Below the pieces are notes generated by a model. It saw only the letters and a list, made by a program, of their open reading frames with translations. It did not search any database and was not told where the DNA came from. DNA of 7,850 bases from an uncultured Lachnospiraceae bacterium (GTDB lineage: Bacteria > Bacillota > Clostridia > Lachnospirales > Lachnospiraceae). Positions 1 to 7,437 of this stretch are shown here, in pieces (positions within the stretch are counted from its first letter, which is position 1; the number at the start of each line of letters is the position of its first letter). Where the stretch lies: positions 1 through 7,850 of the forward strand of contig CAMNFX010000060.1 of NCBI GenBank assembly GCA_946537585.1. The letters run 5' to 3'. The translations under genes were made by a program, and so were the position numbers.

Positions 1-1278
1 GTATTTGAAACGGCCAATATTGCCGTCGATCACAACCAGCTGACGATGGAGGTCATGAAGAAGGTCGCTGACAAGCATAACTTTGCCTGCCTGCTTCATG
101 AGAAGCCGTTTGAAGGCGTCAACGGTTCAGGAAAGCACAACAACTGGTCCCTGCAGACCAACACCGGGCTGAACCTGCTTGATCCCGGCAGGCATCCGGC
201 TAAGAACCTCCGTTTCCTGATATTCCTGGCTGCGACCATAGCTGCGGTGGATGATTACGCGGATCTGCTGAGACTTTCCGTGGCGACTGCCGGAAATGAC
301 CACAGACTTGGAGGCAACGAGGCTCCGCCTGCCATCGTATCCGTTTTCATCGGCGATGAGCTTACCGCTGTTTTAAAGAGTATTGAAGAAGGATCATCTT
401 ACCAGGAAGTGGGAAAGACCCTGATGGAGATGGGCACCAGTGTTCTCGCGGATATTACGAAGGATACGACGGACCGCAACCGTACATCTCCCTTTGCCTT
501 TACCGGAAACAAGTTCGAGTTCCGTATGCCGGGTTCTTCTGCATCTGTCGCAACCGCAAATATCGTTCTTAACACGGCAGTCGCGGAAACGCTGCAGCAA
601 ATGTCCGCAAAGCTTGCCGGAAAGAAAGGGGAAGAGCTGGAATTGTCAGCGTATGCCCTTCTGAAGGAAATGATCACAGCGCACAAGCGGATCCTGTTCG
701 GCGGCGACGGCTATACCGAGGAATGGGTAAAGGAAGCTGAGAGTAGAGGGCTCGATAACCTGAAATCCCTTCCGGAGGTCATGCCAAGATGGATCTCCGA
801 AAAGAGCATTGACCTGTTTACAAGACACGGGATCTTTACGAAGGTGGAGATCTTCTCCAGATATGATATCCTGCTTGAGAACTATTCGAAGGCGATCCAT
901 ATCGAGTCTCTTACCATGCAGGAGATGGTACGCAGAGATTTCTTCTCCGGAATGCTGGCATATATGAAAGCTCTTGCCGAAGAAGCATCCCTGAAGAAGC
1001 AGCTTCTTCCCGGCTCCGGCTGTGTGATGGAAGGCGCTGTCATGGAAAAGCTCGACGATGCATCCGGAAAGCTGGTGGCTTTGCTTTCCAGGCTGGATGA
1101 GGATACAAAGAAGGCGGAAAAGGCAGGAGATGCTCTCGAAACGGCAAAATACTATGAGGAGCATGTGCTGAAGGACATGCAGAAACTGAGAGCAGTTGTA
1201 GATACCGCAGAGGCCCTGATCCCGGAAAGCTATCTTCCCTATCCGACCTATGGAGAGATGATGTTCTCACTGCGGTAA
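1..1278 (+). CDS. glnN: Type III glutamine synthetase, C-terminal part (5' end outside window)
   Basis: Catalyses ATP-dependent condensation of ammonium with glutamate to glutamine in the cytoplasm, the entry step of the GS-GOGAT cycle. The frame is open from base 1, so the first ATG (46) is internal; 425 residues are visible. Type III enzymes are about 700 residues long, so roughly the first 270-300 are missing, including the N-terminal domain. Visible catalytic-domain motifs are NGSGKH (bases 121-138), the counterpart of the nucleotide/metal-binding NGSGMH of other GS classes; GGNEAPP (310-330); and a type III-style segment DRNRTSPFAFTGNKFEFR running into MPGSS (from 472). The last ~100 residues are predicted mostly helical and end in LPYPTYGEMMFSLR, a tail typical of type III rather than GS-I or GS-II. 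The stop is TAA at 1276-1278, with no sign of frameshift. The symbol glnN is the usual name for type III; some genomes call it glnA. Family identity is very secure. Confidence 0.96.
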   Translation, partial: VFETANIAVDHNQLTMEVMKKVADKHNFACLLHEKPFEGVNGSGKHNNWSLQTNTGLNLLDPGRHPAKNLRFLIFLAATIAAVDDYADLLRLSVATAGNDHRLGGNEAPPAIVSVFIGDELTAVLKSIEEGSSYQEVGKTLMEMGTSVLADITKDTTDRNRTSPFAFTGNKFEFRMPGSSASVATANIVLNTAVAETLQQMSAKLAGKKGEELELSAYALLKEMITAHKRILFGGDGYTEEWVKEAESRGLDNLKSLPEVMPRWISEKSIDLFTRHGIFTKVEIFSRYDILLENYSKAIHIESLTMQEMVRRDFFSGMLAYMKALAEEASLKKQLLPGSGCVMEGAVMEKLDDASGKLVALLSRLDEDTKKAEKAGDALETAKYYEEHVLKDMQKLRAVVDTAEALIPESYLPYPTYGEMMFSLR

Positions 1279-1314
1279 GCATCATAACATCAGGATAAAA
1301 GGAGTCAGACCGGG

Positions 1315-1350
1315 ATGGTCATGAGCTGTCAAAAACGCAGCTGTGAATAG
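1315..1350 (+). CDS. Possible 11-codon upstream ORF (leader peptide candidate)
   Basis: ATG at 1315 follows an AAAAGGAG Shine-Dalgarno-like run (1297-1304) by 10 bases and reads MVMSCQKRSCE before a TAG at 1348-1350. The stop codon's last base is the first base of the large hairpin (1350-1388), so a terminating ribosome would sit on its left arm. The peptide has one Gln, one Glu and two Cys codons, with no run of a regulatory amino acid as in classical attenuators. An ORF this short occurs easily by chance. The only support is the SD and the placement, so this is a candidate rather than a called gene. Confidence 0.2.
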   Translation: MVMSCQKRSCE

Positions 1351-1388
1351 CGGCGGATCCGGTGCATAAAAAGTTCCGGGTACGCCGC
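1350..1388 (+). promoter_or_regulatory. Strong imperfect hairpin in gltB leader
   Basis: Bases 1350-1362 pair with 1376-1388: GCGGCG with CGCCGC, then a single G/A mismatch (1356/1382), then ATCCGG with CCGGGT (one G-U wobble). This gives 12 pairs, mostly G-C, around a 13-base A-rich loop. What follows (CATTCTATAT) is pyrimidine-rich but has no U-run, so this is not a standard intrinsic terminator. It could be a weak or factor-assisted terminator for glnN, an attenuator, or an RNA processing or stability element between glnN and gltB. The pairing is seen directly; the role is inferred. Confidence 0.5.
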
Positions 1389-1445
1389 CATTCTATATGG
1401 AAGGCAAAGGAAAACGCTTAATATCCGCCGGGAAATCTGAAGAGG

Positions 1446-1477
1446 CCAGCGATCCTGGGCAGAGCCGGGCAGGAGGT
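1446..1477 (+). promoter_or_regulatory. Two alternative small hairpins around the gltB ribosome binding site
   Basis: TCCTG (1453-1457) can pair with CAGGA (1470-1474), which includes AGGA of the gltB Shine-Dalgarno; GGC/GCC (1458-1460/1464-1466) can stack inside it. A competing pairing, CCAG (1446-1449) with CTGG (1455-1458), uses part of the same left arm and would leave the SD free. Mutually exclusive hairpins at an SD are compatible with translational control. Both stems are only 4-5 pairs (plus the inner 3), and SD sequences rich in AGG readily find short CCT partners by chance. Confidence 0.25.
1471..1477 (+). promoter_or_regulatory. Ribosome binding site that sets the gltB start
   Basis: AGGAGGT is a near-perfect Shine-Dalgarno sequence, separated by 6 bases (CAGGAA) from the ATG at 1484. 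The earlier in-frame ATG at 1397 has nothing comparable upstream (CGCCGCCATTCTAT). This site is the main reason for starting gltB at 1484. Confidence 0.88.
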
Positions 1478-1483
1478 CAGGAA

Positions 1484-4400
1484 ATGAGCAGCAGATCAGT
1501 GATCAATGAAAAATGGCTGAAATACGGAGAAATCACGGAGCATGATGCCTGCGGCATCGGTGCCGTGGCGGATATACTGGGACGAAAGAGCCGGGGTGTT
1601 GTGGACGACGCGCTGAAGATCGTGGAAAAGCTCGAACACAGGGCAGGCAAGGATGCCCTTGGCGAAACGGGTGATGGAGTTGGGATACTGGTGCAGATAT
1701 GTCATCCGTTTTTTGAGAGAGCAGCTGCAGAATGCGGGATAGATCCGGGCGGAGCAGGAGACTACGCCGTCGGAATGTTTTTCTTTCCTCAGGAAACATT
1801 GCCCCGCAGGCAGGCCATGAAAATGCTGGAGATCATTCTCGGAAAATACGGACTGAAACTTCTTGGCTGGCGACCGGTCCCGGTACATCCTGAGATCCTT
1901 GGAAAAACGGCTGTTTCCTGCATGCCGTCAATCTGGCAATGCTTTATCGGACGGCCTTCAGAAACACCGGCAGGTCTGCCCTTTGACAGACTTTTATATA
2001 TCGCAAGACGGGAATTCGAGCAGTCCAATGATAATACTTATGTTGTGAGCATGTCATCGAGGACGATCGTCTATAAGGGCATGTTCCTGGTGGGACAGCT
2101 GAGGGCTTTTTATACCGATCTGCAGCAGGAGGATTTTGCGTCAGCGATCGCCATGGTGCATTCCCGGTTCTCCACCAACACCACTCCCAGCTGGGAGCGG
2201 GCGCATCCGAACCGTTTTATCCTGCATAACGGGGAGATCAATACGATCCGGGGCAATGTCGACCGGATGCTGGCGAGGGAAGAGACCATGGTGTCTCCGG
2301 TTCTGCATGACTATATGGATCGGATCTATCCGGTCGTAAATGCTGCCGGCTCAGATTCGGCCATGCTGGACAATACCCTGGAGTTTCTGGTTATGAACGG
2401 GATAGAGCTGCCGCTGGCCGTCATGATCCTGATACCGGAACCATGGAAGAATGTCGGCGATATGAGCAGGACGAGAAAGGATCTTTACAGATATTACGCA
2501 ACCATGATGGAACCCTGGGACGGACCGGCGTCGATCCTGTTCTCCGACGGAGAGCTCATGGGGGCTGTGCTGGACCGGAACGGACTCCGGCCGTCACGCT
2601 ATTACCTTATGGATGACCAGCGGCTGATCCTTTCCTCTGAGGTTGGCGTTCTGGATGTCGACGAGACAAAAGTGCTCCGGAAAGGCCGCCTGCAGCCGGG
2701 ACGCATGCTGCTCGTGGATACCGTAAAGCAGCGCCTTCTGGAGGATGATGAGATCAAGGAGTATTACGCCGCACGGCAGCCCTACGGGGAATGGCTTGAT
2801 CAGAACCTGGTGCAGCTTAAGGATCTTCCGGTTCCAAACGTCCGGATACCCGAGTATACACAGGAGGTGCGGGACCGGCTGTACAGAGCTTTCGGCTACA
2901 CCTATGAACAGGTGAAGGACAGCATCCTTCCGATGGCGAAGACAGGGCAGGAAGCTACGGCGTCCATGGGCGCGGATGAGCCCCTGGCAGTCTTAAGCCG
3001 GCAGCATCCGCCGCTCTTTGATTATTTTAAGCAGCAGTTTGCTCAGGTGACGAATCCTCCGATCGACGCGATCCGGGAGGAATGCGTCACGGATACAAGT
3101 GTTTATCTCGGAAGAGACGGAAACCTTCTGCAGGAAATACCGGAGAACTGCCGAGTCCTGCAGATCAATAATCCGATCCTTACGAGGATGGACCTGATGA
3201 AGATCAGGGCAATGAACCGGGAAGGCTTTCATGTGGAGACCGTTTCCCTGCTTTATTATAAAAGCACACCGCTGGAGCGGGCGGTGGAACGTCTTTTTGT
3301 CGAGTGCGACAAGGCATATAAAAACGGTGCAAATATTGTGATCCTGTCAGACCGGGGCGTGGATGAAAACCATATGGCGATACCGTCCTTCCTGGCAGTA
3401 TCAGCAATGGAACAGTATCTGATCCGGACAAGAAAACGGACGGCGATCTCAATCATTCTTGAGAGTGCGGAGCCAAGGGATGTACATCATTTTGCACTGC
3501 TTTTAGGTTATGGCGCACGAGCGATCTGTCCGTATCTTGCACACGAATGCATCGAGGAGTGTGTAGAGCTTGAGCTGCTGGATAAGGATGCGCATACAGC
3601 GATCGATGACTACAACAGCGCCATTCTGCACGGCATCGTGAAAATCGCTTCCAAAATGGGCGTATCCACGCTTCAGTCCTATCAGTCGGCACAGATCTTT
3701 GAAGCAGTCGGCATCCGTAAGGATGTGATCGACCGGTATTTCACGCATACTGTCTGCCGTGTCAGCGGAATCGGGCTGGAAGAGATGGGATCGGCAGTAG
3801 AGTACCATCATTCAAGGGCTTTCGATCCCTTAGGCCTTGCTGTGGATACCACGCTTGACAGTGTGGGATTTCATAAGCTGAAGGAAGGGGATGACTGTGA
3901 AACGCACCTCTTTGATGCGGAGACGATCATTTTGCTGCAGGAAGCCGTAAGGGAAGGAGACCGGGAAAAGTTCCTTGCATTTTCGCACAGAATCAATGAA
4001 GAGCGTTCTCCGCAGACTCTGAGGGGACTTTTAGACTTCAAATATCCTGAAAACGGCGGGATCAGTATGGATGAGGTAGAAAGCACAGCGGCAATCGTAA
4101 AGCGTTTCAAGACCGGTGCCATGTCTTATGGATCGATCTCAGGGGAAGCTCATCAGTGTCTGGCAGCAGCCATGAACCGCCTTGGAGGAAAATCCAATTC
4201 CGGCGAAGGCGGTGAGGAACCTGAGCGCTTTGCCACGGAATACAGCAGTGCAATCAAACAGGTAGCCTCCGGCCGGTTTGGCGTAACAAGCGGGTATCTT
4301 TGTTCTGCAAAGGAGATCCAGATCAAGATGGCGCAGGGCGCAAAGCCGGGAGAAGGCGGCCATCTTCCGGGCAAAAAGGTTTATCCGTGGATCGCGCATA

Positions 4401-6031
4401 CAAGACACTCCACGCCCGGTGTCAGTCTGATCAGTCCGCCGCCGCACCATGACATTTATTCGATCGAAGACCTGGCGCAGCTGATCTATGATCTTAAAAA
4501 TGCGAACCGGGACGCAAGGATCTCCGTCAAGCTGGTTTCGGAGGCCGGTGTGGGAACGATTGCCTGCGGCGTAGCAAAGGCAGGTGCCCAGGTCGTGCTG
4601 ATCTCAGGCTATGACGGGGGAACGGGTGCCGCGCCGCGGAACTCCATTCATAACGCCGGGCTGCCCTGGGAGCTGGGTCTGGCCGAGGCTCATCATGCGC
4701 TGATCGAAAACGGCCTTCGTGAGCGTGTAGTGCTCGAGACCGACGGCAAGCTCCTGACGGGGCGGGATGTTGCGGTCGCTGCGATCCTCGGAGCGGAGGA
4801 ATTCGGTTTTGCAACGGCTCCGCTGATCTGTATGGGCTGCCTGATGATGAGGGTATGCAATCAGGATACCTGCCCGGTTGGAATCGCAACGCAGAACCCT
4901 GAGCTTCGAAAGCGGTTTAAGGGAAAGCCGGAGTATGTCGAGAATTTCATGATTTTTGTGGCGGAAGAGCTCAGGGAGATCATGGCAAGGCTTGGCGTAC
5001 GGACTGTGGACGAGCTGGTAGGCAGAAGATCCCTCCTCAGAGCAAAGGAGGATTCCGGCAGAGCCTTACTGATGCAGACTGTAGCCGGAAGCCTTTTAGG
5101 GAACGGAAAGGATGAAGGTGTTCATTTCAGGAAAGAGGCAGTCTATTCCTTCGGACTGGAAAATACTGCAGACATGCGTATTCTGATTCCTTCTTTCAGG
5201 AACAGTTTAAAGAGCGGAAAGCATCATGAGATTTCCCTGAAGGTATCCGGACTGGACCGGACCTTCGGGACTATTCTCGGATCGGAGATCACAAAACGGT
5301 ATGGCGGCAGACTGGAAGCTGATACTGTCGTAATCCATGCCAAGGGCGGCGGAGGGCAATCCTTCGGAGCATTTATCCCGGCAGGAATGACGATCGACCT
5401 CGAGGGAGACAGCAATGATTACTTCGGGAAGGGGCTTTCAGGAGGCAGACTTTCGGTCAGGCCTCCGAAAGAGAGCAGGATCGAAGCCTCGGACAATGTC
5501 ATCATCGGAAATGTAGCCCTGTACGGAGCTACATCCGGAGAGGCCTATATCTGCGGAAAAGCCGGAGAGCGCTTCTGTGTGCGCAATTCCGGTGCAGAGG
5601 CGGTTGTAGAAGGCGTAGGGGATCATGGATGTGAGTATATGACCGGCGGCTGTGCAGTGATCCTCGGAGATACGGGCAAAAACTTTGCCGCAGGCATGTC
5701 CGGCGGCACGGCATATGTTCTGGATCCCGGGCATGAGCTTTACAGAAAGCTGAACAAGGCGCTCGTTTCCATGACAGCTGTCACAAAGCCGCAGGATATC
5801 CGGAAGCTTAAGGAAATGATCGAAAAGCATGCCGCTGCGACCGGATCCAAAAAAGCGGCAGCCCTGCTTTCGGACTGGGAGAAGTCTTATCCGCTGTTTA
5901 AAAAGATCGTACCGGTTGATTATCAGGAGATGGTTGCAGCGATCACACAGCTGGAGGAAAAGGGCCTGTCAGAAGAAGAGGCCCGGCTTAAAGCATTTAC
6001 TTCAAAAATGAAACAGAAGGAAGGTGCCTGA
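1484..6031 (+). CDS. gltB: Glutamate synthase (NADPH type) large/alpha subunit
   Basis: Hydrolyses glutamine, channels the ammonia to 2-oxoglutarate and reduces the 2-iminoglutarate formed to glutamate, using electrons supplied by GltD; cytoplasmic. From ATG 1484 the protein has 1515 residues, normal for the family. Domain order: a short 22-residue propeptide; an Ntn-type glutaminase domain (~23-430) with nucleophile Cys23 in HDACGIG, HSRFSTNT (226-233) and oxyanion-hole HNGEINT (248-254); a central domain (~440-800) with FDYFKQQFAQVTNPPID from 512; an FMN synthase domain (~830-1210) with MSYGS (880-884), KPGEGG (from 954) and SGYDGGTGA (1041-1049); 3Fe-4S ligands Cys1119, Cys1125 and Cys1130 in a C-x5-C-x4-C pattern; and a glycine-rich beta-helix domain (~1240-1480) with GGGGQSFGAF and GKGLSGGR. 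Expected catalytic and cofactor residues are present and the frame is unbroken. The stop TGA lies 5 bases before gltD, so the two subunits are surely co-transcribed. SGYDGGTGA, where proteobacterial enzymes have SGHDGGTGA, suggests a clostridial subgroup. Confidence 0.97.
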   Translation: MSSRSVINEKWLKYGEITEHDACGIGAVADILGRKSRGVVDDALKIVEKLEHRAGKDALGETGDGVGILVQICHPFFERAAAECGIDPGGAGDYAVGMFFFPQETLPRRQAMKMLEIILGKYGLKLLGWRPVPVHPEILGKTAVSCMPSIWQCFIGRPSETPAGLPFDRLLYIARREFEQSNDNTYVVSMSSRTIVYKGMFLVGQLRAFYTDLQQEDFASAIAMVHSRFSTNTTPSWERAHPNRFILHNGEINTIRGNVDRMLAREETMVSPVLHDYMDRIYPVVNAAGSDSAMLDNTLEFLVMNGIELPLAVMILIPEPWKNVGDMSRTRKDLYRYYATMMEPWDGPASILFSDGELMGAVLDRNGLRPSRYYLMDDQRLILSSEVGVLDVDETKVLRKGRLQPGRMLLVDTVKQRLLEDDEIKEYYAARQPYGEWLDQNLVQLKDLPVPNVRIPEYTQEVRDRLYRAFGYTYEQVKDSILPMAKTGQEATASMGADEPLAVLSRQHPPLFDYFKQQFAQVTNPPIDAIREECVTDTSVYLGRDGNLLQEIPENCRVLQINNPILTRMDLMKIRAMNREGFHVETVSLLYYKSTPLERAVERLFVECDKAYKNGANIVILSDRGVDENHMAIPSFLAVSAMEQYLIRTRKRTAISIILESAEPRDVHHFALLLGYGARAICPYLAHECIEECVELELLDKDAHTAIDDYNSAILHGIVKIASKMGVSTLQSYQSAQIFEAVGIRKDVIDRYFTHTVCRVSGIGLEEMGSAVEYHHSRAFDPLGLAVDTTLDSVGFHKLKEGDDCETHLFDAETIILLQEAVREGDREKFLAFSHRINEERSPQTLRGLLDFKYPENGGISMDEVESTAAIVKRFKTGAMSYGSISGEAHQCLAAAMNRLGGKSNSGEGGEEPERFATEYSSAIKQVASGRFGVTSGYLCSAKEIQIKMAQGAKPGEGGHLPGKKVYPWIAHTRHSTPGVSLISPPPHHDIYSIEDLAQLIYDLKNANRDARISVKLVSEAGVGTIACGVAKAGAQVVLISGYDGGTGAAPRNSIHNAGLPWELGLAEAHHALIENGLRERVVLETDGKLLTGRDVAVAAILGAEEFGFATAPLICMGCLMMRVCNQDTCPVGIATQNPELRKRFKGKPEYVENFMIFVAEELREIMARLGVRTVDELVGRRSLLRAKEDSGRALLMQTVAGSLLGNGKDEGVHFRKEAVYSFGLENTADMRILIPSFRNSLKSGKHHEISLKVSGLDRTFGTILGSEITKRYGGRLEADTVVIHAKGGGGQSFGAFIPAGMTIDLEGDSNDYFGKGLSGGRLSVRPPKESRIEASDNVIIGNVALYGATSGEAYICGKAGERFCVRNSGAEAVVEGVGDHGCEYMTGGCAVILGDTGKNFAAGMSGGTAYVLDPGHELYRKLNKALVSMTAVTKPQDIRKLKEMIEKHAAATGSKKAAALLSDWEKSYPLFKKIVPVDYQEMVAAITQLEEKGLSEEEARLKAFTSKMKQKEGA

Positions 6032-6036
6032 GGACG

Positions 6037-7425
6037 ATGGGAAAAGCAGACGGTTTTTTGAAATATCAGAGAAAGGAAGCGCCATCGCTGCCGCCGGCAG
6101 AGCGAACGCAGGGGTTTCAGGAATTTCATCTTTCCTTAAAGGAAGCCGAAAGACGGGAGCAGGGTGCCCGCTGCATGAACTGCGGCGTGCCTTTCTGCCA
6201 GTCAGCGTTCGGATGTCCGCTTAAAAACCTGATCCCGGAATGGAATGATGAGGTCTTTTCAGGAAACATGAGGCACGGCCTTTCCCGGCTCTTAAAGACC
6301 AATAATTTCCCGGAATTTACCGGAAGGGTCTGTCCTGCGCTGTGTGAAACCGCCTGTGTCTGCGGGCTGAATGACAGCCCGGTGACCATAAGGGAGAATG
6401 AACTGTCACTGATCGAAGCTGCCTGGGAAAACGGATGGATGGCACCTTCGGTACCCTCTGTGCGGAGCGGGAAGAAGATAGCAGTCATCGGTTCCGGTCC
6501 CGCAGGCCTTGCCGCAGCTGATCAGCTGAATTCAAGGGGGCACAGCGTGACGGTCTATGAGCAGGCTGACCTTCCCGGAGGGCTTCTTATGTACGGCATT
6601 CCGAATATGAAGCTGGATAAGACTGTCATTCTGCGACGTATAGAAAAGATGAAGGCGGAGGGGATCAGCTTTATCTGCGGCACAAAGGCCGGACGTGATA
6701 TCTCTGCCAAGAGCCTGCGGGATGCAAATGATGCTGTTGTTTTATGCTGCGGTGCAGGGATCCCCCGGCAGCTGGAGGCGGAGAAGGAAAAACCGGAGGG
6801 CGTCTATCAGGCGCTGGAATATCTGACGGCATCTACAAAGGCTGTTCTTAAGAGGGAAAGTCCCGCTGTCAGCGCAGGCGGAAAGACGATCCTGGTGGTC
6901 GGGAACGGAGACACGGCATCCGACTGTGTGGCGACTGCTATCCGGCAGGGCGCCAGAAGCGTAAAACAGCTGGTCCGCAAGCCGGCGCCTGTGGAGAAAC
7001 AAATAGCATGGCCGCATCCCGGAAGACTGCAGCGTCCGGACTACGCACAAGAGGAAGCACAGGCTGTATTCGGCGAGGACCCGCGCATGTATCAGACAGA
7101 GATCAAAAAATTCATCTCTGACGCAGACGGCAGACTGACGTCAGTGATTATAAGCACCTGCGGAAAGGAATCGGAGCTTCCCGCCGACATGGTGATCGTT
7201 GCGGCCGGATTTTCCGGGGCGGATCCGGAGACGGCAGCAGCTTTCGGGCTGAGTCTTAATGAAAGGAACCGGCTGGGAAATGCGGCATATGAAACAGGCG
7301 AAAACGGGATCTTTGTCTGCGGAGATATGCGGCGCGGCCCGTCGCTCGTGGTGTGGGCAATCGCCGAGGGACGTGAATGCGCAAAGAAGGCAGACAGATA
7401 TCTCGAAGGATATACAAACCTGTAG
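6037..7425 (+). CDS. gltD: Glutamate synthase small/beta subunit (NADPH oxidoreductase)
   Basis: Takes electrons from NADPH through FAD and iron-sulfur clusters to GltB. The protein has 462 residues, slightly below the usual 470-490. The N-terminus MGKADGFLKYQRKE matches the family start, fixing ATG 6037. Cysteine clusters: Cys46, Cys49, Cys54 and Cys60 (CMNCGVPFC then GC), and Cys99, Cys103, Cys107 and Cys109 (CPALCETACVC), the region that carries the 4Fe-4S ligands of this family. FAD-binding fold VIGSGPAG is at 150-157, followed by GGLLMYGIPN (181-190). The second nucleotide fold, for NADPH, is GNGDTASDC (289-297), with Asn where GGGDT is more usual. YAQEEAQAVFGEDPR (336-350) and C-terminal GIFVCGDMRRGPSLVVWAI (424-442) complete the FAD site. 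The preceding stretch (~315-335) is somewhat compact, which probably explains the lower length. The SD is probably AAGGAAGGT inside the gltB end (6017-6025). Related oxidoreductases share this fold, but the direct gltB linkage settles the role. Confidence 0.96.
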   Translation: MGKADGFLKYQRKEAPSLPPAERTQGFQEFHLSLKEAERREQGARCMNCGVPFCQSAFGCPLKNLIPEWNDEVFSGNMRHGLSRLLKTNNFPEFTGRVCPALCETACVCGLNDSPVTIRENELSLIEAAWENGWMAPSVPSVRSGKKIAVIGSGPAGLAAADQLNSRGHSVTVYEQADLPGGLLMYGIPNMKLDKTVILRRIEKMKAEGISFICGTKAGRDISAKSLRDANDAVVLCCGAGIPRQLEAEKEKPEGVYQALEYLTASTKAVLKRESPAVSAGGKTILVVGNGDTASDCVATAIRQGARSVKQLVRKPAPVEKQIAWPHPGRLQRPDYAQEEAQAVFGEDPRMYQTEIKKFISDADGRLTSVIISTCGKESELPADMVIVAAGFSGADPETAAAFGLSLNERNRLGNAAYETGENGIFVCGDMRRGPSLVVWAIAEGRECAKKADRYLEGYTNL

Positions 7426-7430
7426 GGGGG
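7424..7430 (+). promoter_or_regulatory. G-rich ribosome binding site of carA
   Basis: AGGGGGG overlaps the gltD stop codon (TAG 7423-7425) and ends 7 bases before the carA ATG at 7438. The run of six Gs can pair with the anti-SD CCUCC through G-C and G-U pairs. Its overlap with the gltD stop suggests that translation of carA follows directly from gltD. Confidence 0.7.
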
Positions 7431-7437
7431 AACTTAT

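Larger units (their letters stand above)
1279..1483 (+). other. glnN-gltB intergenic leader
   Basis: These 205 bases separate the glnN stop from the preferred gltB start and are far longer than the other gaps in the window (5 and 12 bases). They contain a possible short upstream ORF, a strong imperfect hairpin and an SD-covering hairpin, each listed separately. I found no convincing -35/-10 pair; the best -10-like string (TATATG, 1394-1399) has no good partner 16-18 bases upstream. I see no T-box specifier or antiterminator sequence and no riboswitch class that I recognise. The gap may hold a promoter I cannot resolve by eye, or act as a read-through leader. Confidence 0.6.

Noticed and set aside
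646..1164. 172-codon open frame on the - strand inside glnN
   Set aside because: It is a shadow of a strongly conserved glutamine synthetase reading frame, and its protein resembles no family I recognise.
1258..1285. Hairpin ATGATGTT/AGCATCAT across the glnN stop codon
   Set aside because: It is an 8-bp A-T-rich stem with a 12-base loop and no U-tract, half inside the coding sequence; it is too weak to call a terminator.
1308..1342. Small stems GACC/GGTC (1308-1311/1317-1320) and AGCTG/CAGCT (1324-1328/1338-1342)
   Set aside because: These 4-5 bp stems are expected by chance. I mention them only because they overlap the possible upstream ORF.
1371..1400. Promoter with -10 TATATG at 1394-1399
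   Set aside because: No acceptable -35 lies at 16-18 bases, and the region overlaps the right arm of the large hairpin.
1397..1483. In-frame 29-residue N-terminal extension of gltB from ATG 1397
   Set aside because: There is no SD upstream of 1397, no resemblance to GltB N-termini, and a near-perfect SD serves ATG 1484.
1279..1483. T-box or known riboswitch in the gltB leader
   Set aside because: I see no T-box antiterminator sequence and no consensus core of a glutamine or other riboswitch that I know. A covariance-model search would be decisive.
4527..4889. 120-codon - strand open frame, rich in Arg and Pro, inside gltB
   Set aside because: It lies antisense to the FMN and 3Fe-4S region. 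Its composition is what antisense reading of G+C-rich codons gives.
6126..6488. 120-codon - strand open frame inside gltD
   Set aside because: It is antisense to the cysteine-cluster and FAD-motif region of gltD, with no family resemblance.
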